Assembly (NCBI RefSeq): GCF_026240945.1
Contig: NZ_JAPFPY010000019.1
Span: 1 to 64,000 of the forward strand
Direction of reading: 5' to 3'
DNA length: 64,000 bases
From: Mycolicibacterium sp. J2
GTDB taxonomy: Bacteria; Actinomycetota; Actinomycetes; Mycobacteriales; Mycobacteriaceae
Position numbers and translations under genes: made by a program. Positions 33,701 through 42,655 of this stretch are shown piece by piece. The notes beneath the pieces were generated by a model, which was not told where the DNA came from, made no database searches, and worked only from the letters and a program-made list of their open reading frames with translations. Numbering within the stretch: the stretch's first letter is position 1; every line of letters begins with the position of its first letter.

Positions 33701-36700
33701 AGTGCGTCGGGGACCAGGGTCAGGCCGGGGGCCAGCGGGGCGCCGAAGGTGGCGGTCACGCCGGTGTGGTCGGCAACCTCTTCGGGGTCCCAGCCGACGG
33801 TCAGGGTGGCGGTGTTGTCACTTACCGGCGGAAGCGATTCCGCCCCGTCGACACCGGCGGCGATGGCCAGCACGGCCCGCATGGCGGTCGACGCATCGTC
33901 GGTGGTGACCACCGGCATGCCGCCGTCGACCGTCGCGGCCGGCAGCGTCAGCTTGATCTCGATCCAGATGTCCGAGAGCGGCACGCTCAGCGTCACACCG
34001 TCCTCGGTGAGCTCCAGGCGCGAACCGGTGGACGGGTGCACCGCGGAACGGTTCTCGTTGACCTGCCATTCGCTCGGGGCGCCGATCCGGTGCACCGGGT
34101 TGATGGCGGTGCGCCCGGCCCAGAGCACGTCGGGCGAGTCGAGCACCACGGCGATCGGGCCGACGACATCGGCGCGGGCCTGCCTGCGCGACACCACGGG
34201 CACCGACTCGGCACCAGTGGCGAGCACCTCGTCGATGGCGGCCTGCTCGAAGCGGTCCAGGAGCTCACCGACCGGCTCGTCCACCCGGGTGATCCCCGCG
34301 ACGGCCTGGGTGCCCGGGATGATGCAGACCTGGTCGGCGCTGTAGCGGGCGTCGTGCGCCTGCCACAGCGAGTCGCTGCGCCACCAGCGCCGCACATCCT
34401 TGTCGATGACGGGCACGAAGTTGACCGGCTTGCCCGGCGTCTTGCACAGCGTGATGAAGAACGGGACGTCGGCCGGGTGCAGCTTGATGGTCTCGGCGTC
34501 GGGGTAACGCGACAGCAGCGCGGCGCGCGCGGCGGCCGGGTCCTCCAGCAGCGCGGCACCTTCCGAGCCCGAGTCGAACAGCGTCTCGATCGGGCCGGAG
34601 TCCTGCGGGTGCAGGCGGGCCTCGGCGCGCTTGAGCATCCCTTCGAAGCGATCCCGCCAGGTGATGTCCAGCCACGGCGAATCGTCGCGCTTGGTGTCGG
34701 CCGTCGAATTGCCATCGCCGATGGCCAGTTCGACATAGCGATCCAGCCATTGCAGGTAGGTCATGTCCGACACGTCGCCGAAGTACGGCTTGGCGGTGTC
34801 GGCCATCGCGGCGATGATCTCGTCGCGCCGCTCGGCGACCGCGTCGGCGTCACCGGCGACCTCGTCGAGCAGCCGGCCGCAGCGGGAGGCGGTGTTGTCG
34901 ATCTCGTGGATGTCGGCGCCCAGTTGGCTGCGCCCGGATGCCATGCCGCCCTGGGCTTTTCCGGCACCCACCCAGATATCGGTGCCGTTGGTGTCCACCA
35001 GCAGCTGCTTGACCTGGGGCGAGGTGGTGGCCTCGAGGGTGGCCATGGCGGCGGTACCCACCAGGATGCCGTCCACCGGCATCAGCGGGAAGCCGTAAGC
35101 CTGCGACCACCGGCCGGACAGGTACTCGGCGGCCCGCTCCGGGGTACCGATACCGCCACCGACGCAGATGGTGATGTTGGACAACTTGCGCAGATCGGCG
35201 TAGGTCGCCAGCAGCAGGTCGTCCAGGTCTTCCCACGAGTGGTGGCCGCCGGCGCGGCCGCCCTCGATATGGGCGATGACGTCCTTATCGGGCACCTCGG
35301 CCGCGATCTTGATGACCGACTTGATCTGGTCGACGGTGCCGGGCTTGAACACGACGTGGGTGATCCCGATGCCGTTGAGTTCGTCGATCAGCGCGACGGC
35401 CTCGTCCAACTCGGGGATACCGGCGGTGACGACGACGCCGTCGATCGGCGCGCCGGCCTGGCGGGCCCGCTGCACCAGGCGGCGACCGCCCAGCTGCAGC
35501 TTCCACAGGTAGGGATCCAGGAACAGGGAGTTGAACTGGATGGCGCGACCCGGCTCCAGCAGCTGGGTGAGCTCGGCGATCCGATTGTCGAAGATCTCTT
35601 CGGTGACCTGACCACCGCCGGCGAGTTCGGCCCAGTGGCCGGCATTGGCGGCCGCGGCGACGATCTTGGCGTCGACCGTCGTCGGCGTCATCCCGGCCAG
35701 CAGGATCGGCGAGCGGCCGGTGAGGCGGGTGAACTTGGTGGACAGCTTCACCGAGCCGTCGGGCAGGGTGACGGTCGACGGGGCGTAACTGGCCCACGGG
35801 GCCGGCACCTCGGGCACCGCACCGACGGTGAACAGGCTGCGCTGCCCGGCGCGGGTGGCGGCCGGGACGATGCCGATGCCCAGGCCGCGGATAACAGGTG
35901 CGGTCAGCCGGGTGACGGTGTCGGCCGGGCCAAGGTCGATGATCCAGCGTGCACCGGCCTGAGCCAGGCCCTCGACGTCGCTGACCCAGTCGATGGGCTT
36001 GACGAAGATGGATTCGGTCATCTCGTGGGCAAGCTCGGCGTCGATGCCGACCTTGGCGGCCCAGTTGTCGACCAGGGCGACACCGTCGGCCAGCCGCGGC
36101 GTGTGGAAACCGACCTCAACCTGCACGGGGTTGAAGACGGGCGAGAAGACAGCGCCGCCGCGCAGCTTGTTCTTGCGCTCGGCCTCTTCCTTCTCGGTGA
36201 TCTTGGAGCAGTACAGCTCGAACCGGCCCAGCTGCTCGGGGGTGCCGGTGATGACGACGGCGCGGCGGCCGTTGCGGATGGACAGCACCGGCGGCAGCAC
36301 CGTGCGCACGTCTTGGGAGAACTCTTCGAGCAGTTCGGCGATGCGGTCGGGGTCGACGTTGGTCACCGAGACCATCGGCGACTTGTCACCGCGGCCCACC
36401 ATGCCGCGCCGGCGCGACATCAGCGAACCGGCGGCACCGATCAGCTGCAGCAGCGCGAGCAATTCGGCGTCGCGGGCGCCCTTGGCCTTCAGCGATTCGA
36501 CACCGAGGATGCCCTGGGAGTGTCCCGCCATGGCGACCGGCGGGGTGCCGTACAGATCGAGACCCTGGCGGGTCAGCGCGCGGATGGCGGCGATCTGGGT
36601 GAGCAGGATGCCCGGTCCGGAGATGGCGGCGGTGGTCAGCTGCTTGGCGGCGGGCAGCGGCTCCTCGGCGGCCAGCGCGCGCACCCACTGCAGCGGCTCG

Positions 36701-36975
36701 AAACCGATCGGGCGGACCACGACGAGTTCGCGCGCCACCGGTTCGAGCATCATGGCCGCCTCGGTGACCAACTCGCTGAGTTCCGATTCGATGCCGGCCG
36801 AGCTGACCAGTTCTTCCAGGCTCTCCAGCCAGGACGCCCCCTGGCCGCCGAATGCGACGGCATAGGGCTCGCCGGCGTTCAGCAGGTCGACGAGCGCGTG
36901 CGCACCCGACAGTGAAGCTCCCCCGAGGCCACTCTTACCGTTGGCCGCCACCCTGTCGTGTTCGTTGATCGTCAC
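27745..36975 (-). CDS. fas: Type I fatty acid synthase, 3076 aa
   Basis: A single-chain FAS-I that makes C16-C26 acyl-CoAs, the starting chains for mycolic acid synthesis. Domains in order: acetyl transferase (GHSQG, Ser153), enoyl reductase (ILLAGMTPTTVDAKI, near 428), dehydratase hotdog (GDHNPIHTD, near 1235), malonyl/palmitoyl transferase (GHSVGEYTAL, near 1440), an Ala/Pro linker (near 1750), carrier domain (Ser in GASSRRNQ, near 1815), ketoreductase (VVTGASKGS, near 2128) and ketosynthase (Cys in VAACATAA, near 2726; KHDTSTL near 2880; LTGHSKGG near 2921). Length and order match M. tuberculosis Fas (Rv2524c). acpS follows with a 4 bp overlap. Confidence 0.98.
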   Translation of the reverse strand: MTINEHDRVAANGKSGLGGASLSGAHALVDLLNAGEPYAVAFGGQGASWLESLEELVSSAGIESELSELVTEAAMMLEPVARELVVVRPIGFEPLQWVRALAAEEPLPAAKQLTTAAISGPGILLTQIAAIRALTRQGLDLYGTPPVAMAGHSQGILGVESLKAKGARDAELLALLQLIGAAGSLMSRRRGMVGRGDKSPMVSVTNVDPDRIAELLEEFSQDVRTVLPPVLSIRNGRRAVVITGTPEQLGRFELYCSKITEKEEAERKNKLRGGAVFSPVFNPVQVEVGFHTPRLADGVALVDNWAAKVGIDAELAHEMTESIFVKPIDWVSDVEGLAQAGARWIIDLGPADTVTRLTAPVIRGLGIGIVPAATRAGQRSLFTVGAVPEVPAPWASYAPSTVTLPDGSVKLSTKFTRLTGRSPILLAGMTPTTVDAKIVAAAANAGHWAELAGGGQVTEEIFDNRIAELTQLLEPGRAIQFNSLFLDPYLWKLQLGGRRLVQRARQAGAPIDGVVVTAGIPELDEAVALIDELNGIGITHVVFKPGTVDQIKSVIKIAAEVPDKDVIAHIEGGRAGGHHSWEDLDDLLLATYADLRKLSNITICVGGGIGTPERAAEYLSGRWSQAYGFPLMPVDGILVGTAAMATLEATTSPQVKQLLVDTNGTDIWVGAGKAQGGMASGRSQLGADIHEIDNTASRCGRLLDEVAGDADAVAERRDEIIAAMADTAKPYFGDVSDMTYLQWLDRYVELAIGDGNSTADTKRDDSPWLDITWRDRFEGMLKRAEARLHPQDSGPIETLFDSGSEGAALLEDPAAARAALLSRYPDAETIKLHPADVPFFITLCKTPGKPVNFVPVIDKDVRRWWRSDSLWQAHDARYSADQVCIIPGTQAVAGITRVDEPVGELLDRFEQAAIDEVLATGAESVPVVSRRQARADVVGPIAVVLDSPDVLWAGRTAINPVHRIGAPSEWQVNENRSAVHPSTGSRLELTEDGVTLSVPLSDIWIEIKLTLPAATVDGGMPVVTTDDASTAMRAVLAIAAGVDGAESLPPVSDNTATLTVGWDPEEVADHTGVTATFGAPLAPGLTLVPDALVGHTWPAVFSVIGSAVTADNFPVVEGLLSLVHLDHAAHLLAPMPKTAAELTVTATASPASDTEYGRVVPVSVTIADADGTVLATLEERFAIRGRNGAAELADPPRAGGAITDNATDTPRRRRRDVTVTAPTDMSAFAVVSGDHNPIHTDRAAALLAGLKGPIVHGMWLSAAAQHVVTATDGRATPPARLVGWTSRFLGMVLPGDEIDFRVDRVGIDRGAEIIEVTAKVGGDLVMSATAQLAAPKTVYAFPGQGIQHKGMGMEVRARSKAARKIWDSADKFTRDTLGFSVLHVVRDNPTSLIASGVHYHHPEGVLYLTQFTQVAMATVAAAQVAEMREQGAFVEGAIACGHSVGEYTALACVSGVYKLEALLEVVFHRGSKMHDIVPRDEKGRSNYRLAAIRPSQIDLDDDDVTDFVAEISQRTGEFLQIVNFNLRGSQYAIAGTVRGLEALEEEIERRREISGGKRSFILVPGIDVPFHSEVLRVGVADFRRALERVMPEGQDPALIVGRYIPNLVPRPFTLDRDFIQEIRDLVPAEPLDEVLADYDTWRNEKPEALCRKVVIELLAWQFASPVRWIETQDLLFIEEAAGGLGVERFVEIGVKTAPTVAGLATNTLKLPEYSHNTTEVLNAERDAAVLFATDTDPEPEPEVDEAPAAPSAEGAPAAAAPVAPAPAAPSGGPRPEDISYDAADATLSLIALSAKMRADQIEPLDSIESITDGASSRRNQLLVDLGSELNLGAIDGAAEADLSGLKAQVTKLARTYKPFGPVLSDAINDQLRTVFGPSGKRPAYITERVTKTWELGPGWAKHVTAEVALGTREGSSVRGGSLGGLHDGALSDAASVDKVIDAAVAAVGARKGISVSMPSSGAAGGGVVDSAALTEFAEQVTGPNGVLASAARLVLSELGLSAPVAQETVSDSELIDLVTAELGSDWPRLVAPVFDARKAVVFDDRWASAREDLAKLWLLDESEIDEDWERLSQRFEGAGNVVGTQANWWQGRALAAGRLTHAALYGRAAAGAENPEKGGYANEVAVVTGASKGSIAASVMAQLLEGGATVVATTSKLDDDRLAFYRTLYRDHARFGATLWVVPANMASYSDIDALVEWVGNEQTENLGPKAIHLKDAQTPTLLFPFAAPRVAGDLSEAGARSEMEMKVLLWAVQRLIAGLSHLGAERDIASRLHVVLPGSPNRGMFGGDGAYGESKSALDAVVARWKAESSWAQRVSLAHALIGWTKGTGLMGHNDAIVGAVEEAGVTTYTTAEMASMLLALCDVESKVAAAREPIKVDLTGGLGDVELDMAELAAKAREEMLAESAEDGEDEDAAGTIAALPSPPRGYQAAPPPEWADLDIDPADMVVIVGGAELGPYGSSRTRFEMEVSGQLSAAGVLELAWTTGLVKWEDDPKPGWYDTASGDLVDEGELVERYHDAVVERVGIREWVDDGAIDPDHASPLLVSVFLDKDFTFVVSSEADARAFVEFDPEHTVIAPVPDSSDWQVTRKAGTEIRVPRKVKLSRTVGAQIPTGFDPQVYGVSPDMASSIDRLALWNLVTTVDAFLSAGFSPAELMRWVHPSQVASTQGTGMGGMTSMQTMYHGNLLGRSKPNDILQEVLPNVFAGHVVQSYIGSYGSMIHPVAACATAAVSVEEGVDKIKLGKADFVVAGGYDDLTLEAIIGFGDMSATADTEMMRAKGISDSKFSRANDRRRLGFVESQGGGTILLTRGDLAVQMGLPVLAVVAYASSFGDGVHTSIPAPGLGALSAGRGGRESRLARELGKLGVGPDDIAVVSKHDTSTLANDPNETELHERLAASMGRSKGAPLFVVSQKSLTGHSKGGAAAFQLMGLCQILRDGVIPPNRSLDCVDDELDHAQHFVWVREALHFGDKFPLKAGLVTSLGFGHVSGLVALVHPQALIAALPADQRADYQARANARVLAGQRKLASAIAGGPALYEKPADRRFGGDTAEKPQEAAMLLDPAARLGEDGHYSK

Positions 36976-37865
36976 GTCTTGCCATCTCCCTCGGTACTGA
37001 TCTGTTCACGCGTCTGGCTGTTGGTGCCGGTGACGCCGCGCCATCGCGGCGGATCCGGTGTGCCCGCGGGCTGCGGGCCCCGGCGATTCGGCACTGAATC
37101 TCCATAAGCTCTCCGGCCGGTGCCGATCTGCTGGCATGGCCAGGGGTCACGCCCCGGTGACGAATCACCGCGGTGCGACCCCCGGGACCGGTCCAGCAGT
37201 GCAGTCCAGCCGTACTAAGAGTGTCATAAGAGCTAGGGTGATTTTCCGCCCCCAAATGGTTACTAGCGAGTTCTACGCTCGGGTAACAACGGTTGCGATA
37301 ACGCCACTCCTCGCGGTCGCCAAAGTCTTGCGGGACAAATGTCCTGTTGGCAGGTGGTTACGGTCGAGTAGCCACAACATCCCAGATCAAGGCAGCATTG
37401 TTATCAAATCGTTATGTTGATTTTCGGCGACCCGCGTGGCCGTGGACGACATCGACAGTTTAGTTAAAAGTGTCTAGGAACGGACATCCGCGAACATAAA
37501 TTGTTTGCTAGCTTTTATTACTGATCGGTAAGTTTTTCGTCCCGCAACCCCCTGCGGAGCTTCACATTGCGGTTGACGACCGCCGCAGACCGCCACCCGG
37601 CCTGGCAAGCCCCCGTTGCGTCGCCGGAACCGGGCGCCCAGGAGCGACCGAGGCCTCCGGGCCGCCCAGCCGGTCTGCGGTGTCCGCTTTGCCGTACCCA
37701 TGACAAGCACGTCCCCGCGCCCCGCGGGCACGGCCCGCAACGCCGCGACGAGCTTGATCGGCTCCCAGCAGCCACTGACCGCCGGGCCGGTGAAAACCGC
37801 GCCCCAACACCGGCCACAACACGAAATCCGCACTTACGCTGCGCTTAGACCGGGGAATCCATACG
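36976..37865. promoter_or_regulatory. 890 bp intergenic region between fas and the ABC operon
   Basis: No gene is seen. This stretch must hold the promoters of fas (leftward) and of the ABC transporter (rightward). About 37380-37540 is clearly richer in A and T than the surroundings. A small dyad GGACA-AA-TGTCC lies at 37333-37344. In mycobacteria the regulator FasR binds upstream of fas. No site could be assigned to it by eye. Confidence 0.5.
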
Positions 37866-38960
37866 ATGCCGACCATGCCCGCACCGCTATCCGGACTCGC
37901 AGAGCACTCCGGGGTCAGCACCGCAGGCGAGCCGCGCATCGAACTGATCGGTGTCCGCAAGGTGTTCCCCGGCCGCCAACACGAGGTCGTCGCCGTCGAG
38001 GGTGCCGATCTCACGGTGGCCGACGGCGAACTGTTCGCCATCCTCGGACCATCCGGATCGGGTAAGACGACGGTCCTGCGGATGATCGCGGGCTTCGAAC
38101 AACCGACCGCGGGCCACATCCGGCTGGGCGGCACCGATGTCACGGGCGTCCCTGCCCAGCGCCGGGACGTCAACACCGTTTTCCAGGACTACGCCCTGTT
38201 TCCGCACATGACGGTCGCGCAGAACGTCGAATACGGGCTCAAGGTGCGTGGTGTCGACAAGTCAGAGCGGCGCCGGCGCACCGCCGATGCGCTGGACATG
38301 GTGCGGCTGGCCGAGCACGCCACCCGTCGGCCGGCGCAGCTGTCCGGTGGCCAACGCCAGCGCGTCGCGCTGGCACGTGCCCTCGTCGGACGCCCCCGCG
38401 TGTTGTTGCTCGACGAGCCGCTGGGGGCGCTCGACCTCAAGCTACGCGAGCAGATGCAGGTCGAGCTGAAGGCCATCCAGCGCGACGTGGGCATCACCTT
38501 CGTCATCGTCACCCACGATCAGGACGAAGCCCTCACCCTCTGCGACCGGCTGGCGGTGTTCAACGCGGGCCGCATCGAACAGGTCGGCGCCGCCCGCGAG
38601 GTCTACGAGACCCCGGCCAACCGGTTCGTCGCCGATTTCGTCGGCACCGCGAACGTGTTCGACGGCGACGCAGCGCAGGCACTCCTCGGCCGCACCGGCA
38701 CGTTTGCCGTGCGACCCGAACGCATCGCGGTACACGCCCCGGGTGAGGCGCCGGCGGCGCCGAGCCGGACCGTCGAGGCCACCGTGGCCGAGATCATCTA
38801 CGCGGGCCCGCTGACCAGGGTCACCTCCACGACCGCCCACGGACAGGCCGTCACCGCGACCGTGCTCACCGCCGCAACTTCCCTTCCCGCCGGCCTGGCT
38901 CACGGCTCACCTGTCGTGCTGTCCTTCCCAGATTCCGCCGTCCACCACCTGAACGCCTGA
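37866..38960 (+). CDS. ABC transporter ATPase, polyamine/opine type, 364 aa
   Basis: The energy subunit of an importer. Walker A GPSGSGKTT (61-69), Q-loop VFQDYALFPHM, signature LSGGQ (159-163) and Walker B VLLLDEP (179-185) are all present, and the C-terminal 120 residues form a TOBE/OB domain (FAVRPERIAV). This is the PotA/FbpC subgroup. It begins a four-gene operon with a binding protein and two permeases. Met4 at 37875 is an alternative start. The start lies after the long fas intergenic region. Substrate probably putrescine/spermidine-like, but not certain. Confidence 0.93.
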   Translation: MPTMPAPLSGLAEHSGVSTAGEPRIELIGVRKVFPGRQHEVVAVEGADLTVADGELFAILGPSGSGKTTVLRMIAGFEQPTAGHIRLGGTDVTGVPAQRRDVNTVFQDYALFPHMTVAQNVEYGLKVRGVDKSERRRRTADALDMVRLAEHATRRPAQLSGGQRQRVALARALVGRPRVLLLDEPLGALDLKLREQMQVELKAIQRDVGITFVIVTHDQDEALTLCDRLAVFNAGRIEQVGAAREVYETPANRFVADFVGTANVFDGDAAQALLGRTGTFAVRPERIAVHAPGEAPAAPSRTVEATVAEIIYAGPLTRVTSTTAHGQAVTATVLTAATSLPAGLAHGSPVVLSFPDSAVHHLNA

Positions 38961-38971
38961 GGAGACCGAAG

Positions 38972-40162
38972 ATGTCACGCACCGTCATCCGCACCGGGTT
39001 GGTGCTCGCCGCAACCGTCGCCCTGATCGCCGCGTGCTCGAGTGGTTCCGGCGGGGGCCCCAGCGGGCAGGCACCCCCGAAGATCGATGCGCCGACGTCC
39101 GTCGGCGACGGAGAAGGTCAGCTCAACCTGATCGCCTGGGCCGGCTATGCCGAGAACGGCTCCAACGACAAGGCAGTGGACTGGGTCACCCCGTTCGAGA
39201 AGGAAACCGGTTGTAAGACGAACGTCAAGGTCGGCAACACCTCCGACGAGATGGTGCAGCTGATGCGCACCGGCCAGTACGACGGCGTGTCGGCGTCCGG
39301 GGACGCGTCGCTGCGCCTGATCTACGGGGGCGACGTGGCACCGGTCAACACCGACCTGGTACCCAACTATGCGACCATCTCGCCGTTCCTCAAGGACCAG
39401 CCGTGGAATTCGGTGGACGGCAAGATGTACGGCATCCCGCACGGTTGGGGCGCCAACCTGTTGATGTACAACATCGCCGTCGTCAAGGATGCGCCGGATT
39501 CCTGGGCCGCGGTGTTCACCGACGCCGGCAAGTACAAGGGCCGCGTGACGGCCTACGACTCCCCCATCTACATCGCCGACGCGGCGCTGTACCTGTCCAA
39601 GACGAAATCCGAATTGGGCATCAAGAACCCGTACGCGCTGACACCCGAACAACTGGATGCCGCGACGGATCTGCTGAAGGCGCAGCGCGAGAACATCGGC
39701 GAGTACTGGTCGGATTACACCAAGGAGGTGCAGGCTTTCGAGTCCGGCACCTCGGTGATCGGTACTACCTGGCAGGTCATCGCGAACACCATCGGCGCCG
39801 ACAACAAGGTGCAGGTGAACACCATCCTGCCGAAGGAGGGCGCCACCGGTTGGTCGGATACCTGGATGGTGTCGGCCAAGGCCGCGCACCCCAACTGCAT
39901 GTACAAGTGGATGAACTGGATCACCTCACCGACGGTCAACGCTCAGGTCGCCGAGTACTTCGGGGAGGCACCGGCACAGACCAAGGCGTGCGAGCACACG
40001 GCGCAACGCGACTTCTGCAGCATCTTCCACGCCACCGACGCGAAATACGCCGAGCAGATCCACTATTGGACGACGCCGCAGAAGAAGTGCGTCGACGGCA
40101 GCGGTGACAACTGCACGACCTACGATCAGTGGGTCGACAAATGGCAGCAGATCAAGGGTTGA
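38972..40162 (+). CDS. ABC transporter substrate-binding lipoprotein, 396 aa
   Basis: This is the extracellular binding protein of the importer. A signal peptide ends in the lipobox IAAC with Cys22. The mature part follows the PotD/PotF (family 1/8) pattern: LNLIAWAGYAENG, VKVGNTSDEMVQLM, and SGDASLRLIYGGDVAPVN. A ribosome binding site GGAGACCGAAG precedes the ATG. The C-terminal part carries four Cys residues that may pair. It overlaps the first permease gene. The ligand is inferred as a polyamine or similar cation. Confidence 0.93.
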   Translation: MSRTVIRTGLVLAATVALIAACSSGSGGGPSGQAPPKIDAPTSVGDGEGQLNLIAWAGYAENGSNDKAVDWVTPFEKETGCKTNVKVGNTSDEMVQLMRTGQYDGVSASGDASLRLIYGGDVAPVNTDLVPNYATISPFLKDQPWNSVDGKMYGIPHGWGANLLMYNIAVVKDAPDSWAAVFTDAGKYKGRVTAYDSPIYIADAALYLSKTKSELGIKNPYALTPEQLDAATDLLKAQRENIGEYWSDYTKEVQAFESGTSVIGTTWQVIANTIGADNKVQVNTILPKEGATGWSDTWMVSAKAAHPNCMYKWMNWITSPTVNAQVAEYFGEAPAQTKACEHTAQRDFCSIFHATDAKYAEQIHYWTTPQKKCVDGSGDNCTTYDQWVDKWQQIKG

Positions 40163-40998
40163 TAGCGCCCGGCACGGCCCGACGCAGTTTGTGGCTGGCG
40201 TTCCTGCTCATCCCGCCGCTGGCCTGGCTGGTCGTCGCCTACCTGGGATCGCTTGCGGTGCTGCTGGTCTCGGCACTGTGGAGTACGGATAGTTTCACCG
40301 GCGCGGTCACCCGGACCGTCACCACCGACAACCTGGTGCGGGTGCTCACCGATGCGGTGTTCCGGGTGGTCACCCTGCGTACCCTGGGCATCGCCCTGGC
40401 CGTGACGGTGATCTGCATCGTGTTGGCGGTGCCGCTGGCGTTGTTCATGGCCAAAGTCGCCTCGCCCCGGGTGCGGCTGGTGTTGTTGGTTGCCGTGACG
40501 ACGCCGCTGTGGGCGAGCTATTTGGTCAAGGCCTATGCCTGGCGGATGCTGCTGTCCCCGGAGGGGCCGCTGGCCTGGGCGGTCGGTGGCACCCCGGGCT
40601 ACGGGCTGATTGCCACGGTGCTCACACTGAGTTATCTGTGGTTGCCCTATATGGTGATTCCGGTGTTCGCGGCGTTCGAGCGGGTGCCCGACGCACTCGT
40701 CGACGCGAGTGCGGATCTGGGCGCCTCCGATGTGACGACGCTGCGAATGGTGATGGCGCCGTTGGTTTTTCCTGGCATCGCCGCGGGCTCGATCTTCACT
40801 TTCTCACTGTCGTTGGGGGATTACATCGCGGTGACGATCGTCGGTGGGAAGACGCAGATGCTGGGCAATCTCATCTACGGACAGCTGGTCACCGCGAACA
40901 ACCAGCCGCTGGCCGCCGCCCTGTCGCTCATCCCCCTGGCGGCCATCGTGGCCTATCTGCTGGCGATGCGGCGTACCGGCGCATTGGAGAACGTCTAG
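40141..40998 (+). CDS. ABC transporter permease, PotB type, 285 aa
   Basis: An inner-membrane permease with about six helices. The EAA loop that contacts the ATPase is LVDASADLGASDVTTLRMVMAPLV with the conserved Gly. It is matched with the PotC-type permease that follows. The ATG at 40141 overlaps the binding protein gene by 22 bp, and a GTG at 40129 is also possible. The stop TAG shares a base with the GTG of the next gene. Confidence 0.9.
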   Translation: MAADQGLIAPGTARRSLWLAFLLIPPLAWLVVAYLGSLAVLLVSALWSTDSFTGAVTRTVTTDNLVRVLTDAVFRVVTLRTLGIALAVTVICIVLAVPLALFMAKVASPRVRLVLLVAVTTPLWASYLVKAYAWRMLLSPEGPLAWAVGGTPGYGLIATVLTLSYLWLPYMVIPVFAAFERVPDALVDASADLGASDVTTLRMVMAPLVFPGIAAGSIFTFSLSLGDYIAVTIVGGKTQMLGNLIYGQLVTANNQPLAAALSLIPLAAIVAYLLAMRRTGALENV

Positions 40999-41798
40999 TG
41001 CGCTCCCAACGGACCCGGTGGGCGCTGCGGTGCTGGGCGGCAGTGGTCCTGATCTTCCTTTATGCACCGCTGCTGCTGGTGGTGGTCAACGCCTTTAACG
41101 CATCACGTACGTTTGCCTTTCCGCCCACCGGTTTCACCCTGCGGTGGTGGACCGATGCCGCCAACAGTGCGGGCATGTGGCAGGCGCTGGCCAATTCGGT
41201 GGTGGTGGGACTGGCCGCCACCGTCATCGCGCTGCTGTTGGGCACGATGGCCGCGTTCGCCGTACAGCGCTACCGGTTCTTCGGCAGGCAAGCGGTGAGT
41301 TTCCTTGTCGTGCTGCCGATCACGCTGCCCGGAATCGTCACCGGTATCGCGCTGAACGCCACCTTCACCTCGGCGCTCGGTATCACGCTCGGTATGGCGA
41401 CGGTGATCATCGGACACGCCACCTTCTGCATCGTCATCGTCTTCAACAACACCCAGGCCCGGTTGCGGCGGCTGGGCACGCACCTGGAGGACGCCTCGGC
41501 TGACCTGGGCGCCTCGTCATGGCAGACGTTCCGGTATGTCACCTTGCCGATGATGCGCGGCGCGCTGGTGGCCGGCGCCATCCTCGCGTTCGCGCTGAGC
41601 TTCGACGAGATCGTGGTCACCACCTTCACCGCGGGCCCCGCGGTGCAGACGCTGCCGATCTGGATCTTCGCCAATCTGTTCCGGCCCAACCAGGCGCCGG
41701 TGATCAACGTGGTCGCGGCGGCGCTGACGGTGCTGGCGATCCTGCCGGTATGGCTGGCGCAGCGGTTCGGTGGCGACCCCGCCAACACCAGGTTGTGA
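40998..41798 (+). CDS. ABC transporter permease, PotC type, 266 aa
   Basis: The second permease, about six helices, with the EAA-type loop LEDASADLGASSWQTFRYVTLP. It starts with a GTG (40998-41000) that overlaps the previous stop by one base, so translation is coupled. Together with the upstream genes it completes a PotABCD-like importer. The operon ends here, and the MerR gene lies convergent 15 bp away. Confidence 0.9.
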   Translation: MRSQRTRWALRCWAAVVLIFLYAPLLLVVVNAFNASRTFAFPPTGFTLRWWTDAANSAGMWQALANSVVVGLAATVIALLLGTMAAFAVQRYRFFGRQAVSFLVVLPITLPGIVTGIALNATFTSALGITLGMATVIIGHATFCIVIVFNNTQARLRRLGTHLEDASADLGASSWQTFRYVTLPMMRGALVAGAILAFALSFDEIVVTTFTAGPAVQTLPIWIFANLFRPNQAPVINVVAAALTVLAILPVWLAQRFGGDPANTRL

Positions 41799-41813
41799 TC
41801 TCAGGGTGGGATC

Positions 41814-42392
41814 TTAGGGGCCGATCCGCTCCCCGACGATGGCGTCGAGCCGGCCCGTGATCACCAGCCGGCACAGCTGCCGACGATCCTCGTCGCGGCC
41901 GCCGGCCTCCGCCGCGTCGACAACGGTGGCCGCCTCCCCCACCGCGCGCCGGAGGTCCTCGTCGACCGCATCGACCAACTGCACCATGAATCGCACATAC
42001 CCGTCCTCGGCGCGGCCGACGGCGGCTGCGATCGCCGGGTTCGCCCATTCCAGACCACCGGCGGACCCGCGCAGCAGCCCCGCCCGCAACAGTGCCGCGG
42101 CGTCATCGGCGGGCAGATCGCCGACGACCGCCTGGTGCTCCAGGCCGAGGAACTCGGCCAGGTCACCACCGGCGCGCACCACTTCGAAGAACTCGACGAT
42201 GTGCGCGGACGTGTAGCCCCGCCGCAACAGTCGATTGATCGTCTGCAGCTGGGTCAGATGGCGGTCGTCGTACAGGGCGGCCCGGCCCTCCCGCCGAGGC
42301 GCATCCAGCAACCCACGTTCCCGGTAGGCACGGATATTGCGGGCGCTCACCCCCGAGATGCGGGCGAGCTCACCCAAACGATAGTCAGGCAA
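41814..42392 (-). CDS. MerR-family regulator, 192 aa
   Basis: The N-terminal winged helix (LGELARISGVSARNIRAYRERGLL, then ALYDDRHLTQL) is of the MerR type, followed by the dimer helix. The remaining 100 residues are an unrecognised effector domain of Ala-rich helices, without the Cys residues of metal sensors. It converges on the ABC operon and is divergent from the MFS gene, with 263 bp between. It may control the MFS transporter or itself. Confidence 0.88.
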   Translation of the reverse strand: MPDYRLGELARISGVSARNIRAYRERGLLDAPRREGRAALYDDRHLTQLQTINRLLRRGYTSAHIVEFFEVVRAGGDLAEFLGLEHQAVVGDLPADDAAALLRAGLLRGSAGGLEWANPAIAAAVGRAEDGYVRFMVQLVDAVDEDLRRAVGEAATVVDAAEAGGRDEDRRQLCRLVITGRLDAIVGERIGP

Positions 42393-42397
42393 AGTCG

Positions 42398-42417
42398 TGC
42401 ACCTGCCTACTGGTGCA
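42398..42417. promoter_or_regulatory. Dyad upstream of the MerR gene
   Basis: TGCACC (42398-42403) and GGTGCA (42412-42417) form a perfect 6 bp inverted repeat with an 8 bp spacer, only 6 bp before the MerR start codon. It could be an autoregulatory site. MerR proteins usually bind dyads of about this size between promoter elements. Confidence 0.4.
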
Positions 42418-42655
42418 ACCCTTCATGGCCACACTTTAGCGCGGGTTTTGCGGTAGCGAGCGAATACGGCTGCGCCATCCCCACGCCCCGGCGCTACGCC
42501 CCTATCTCACTGTTCAAGTGCGCATATCCGGGGCCAGATCTGACCGAGCGGAAAATTCCGACCGGAACGGATGCTCTACAGCAAAGACAGTAAACGGCGG
42601 TGAGCAAATTCACGCGGAAACTCGTTGGCGATTCGTCCTATCAATTTGCGACACT

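Noticed and set aside
31831..36915. A very long rightward open frame of 1694 codons opposite fas
   Set aside because: It is the antisense shadow of the high-GC fas gene. Its translation is rich in Gly, Arg, Asp, Val and His with no domain, and it has no ribosome binding site.
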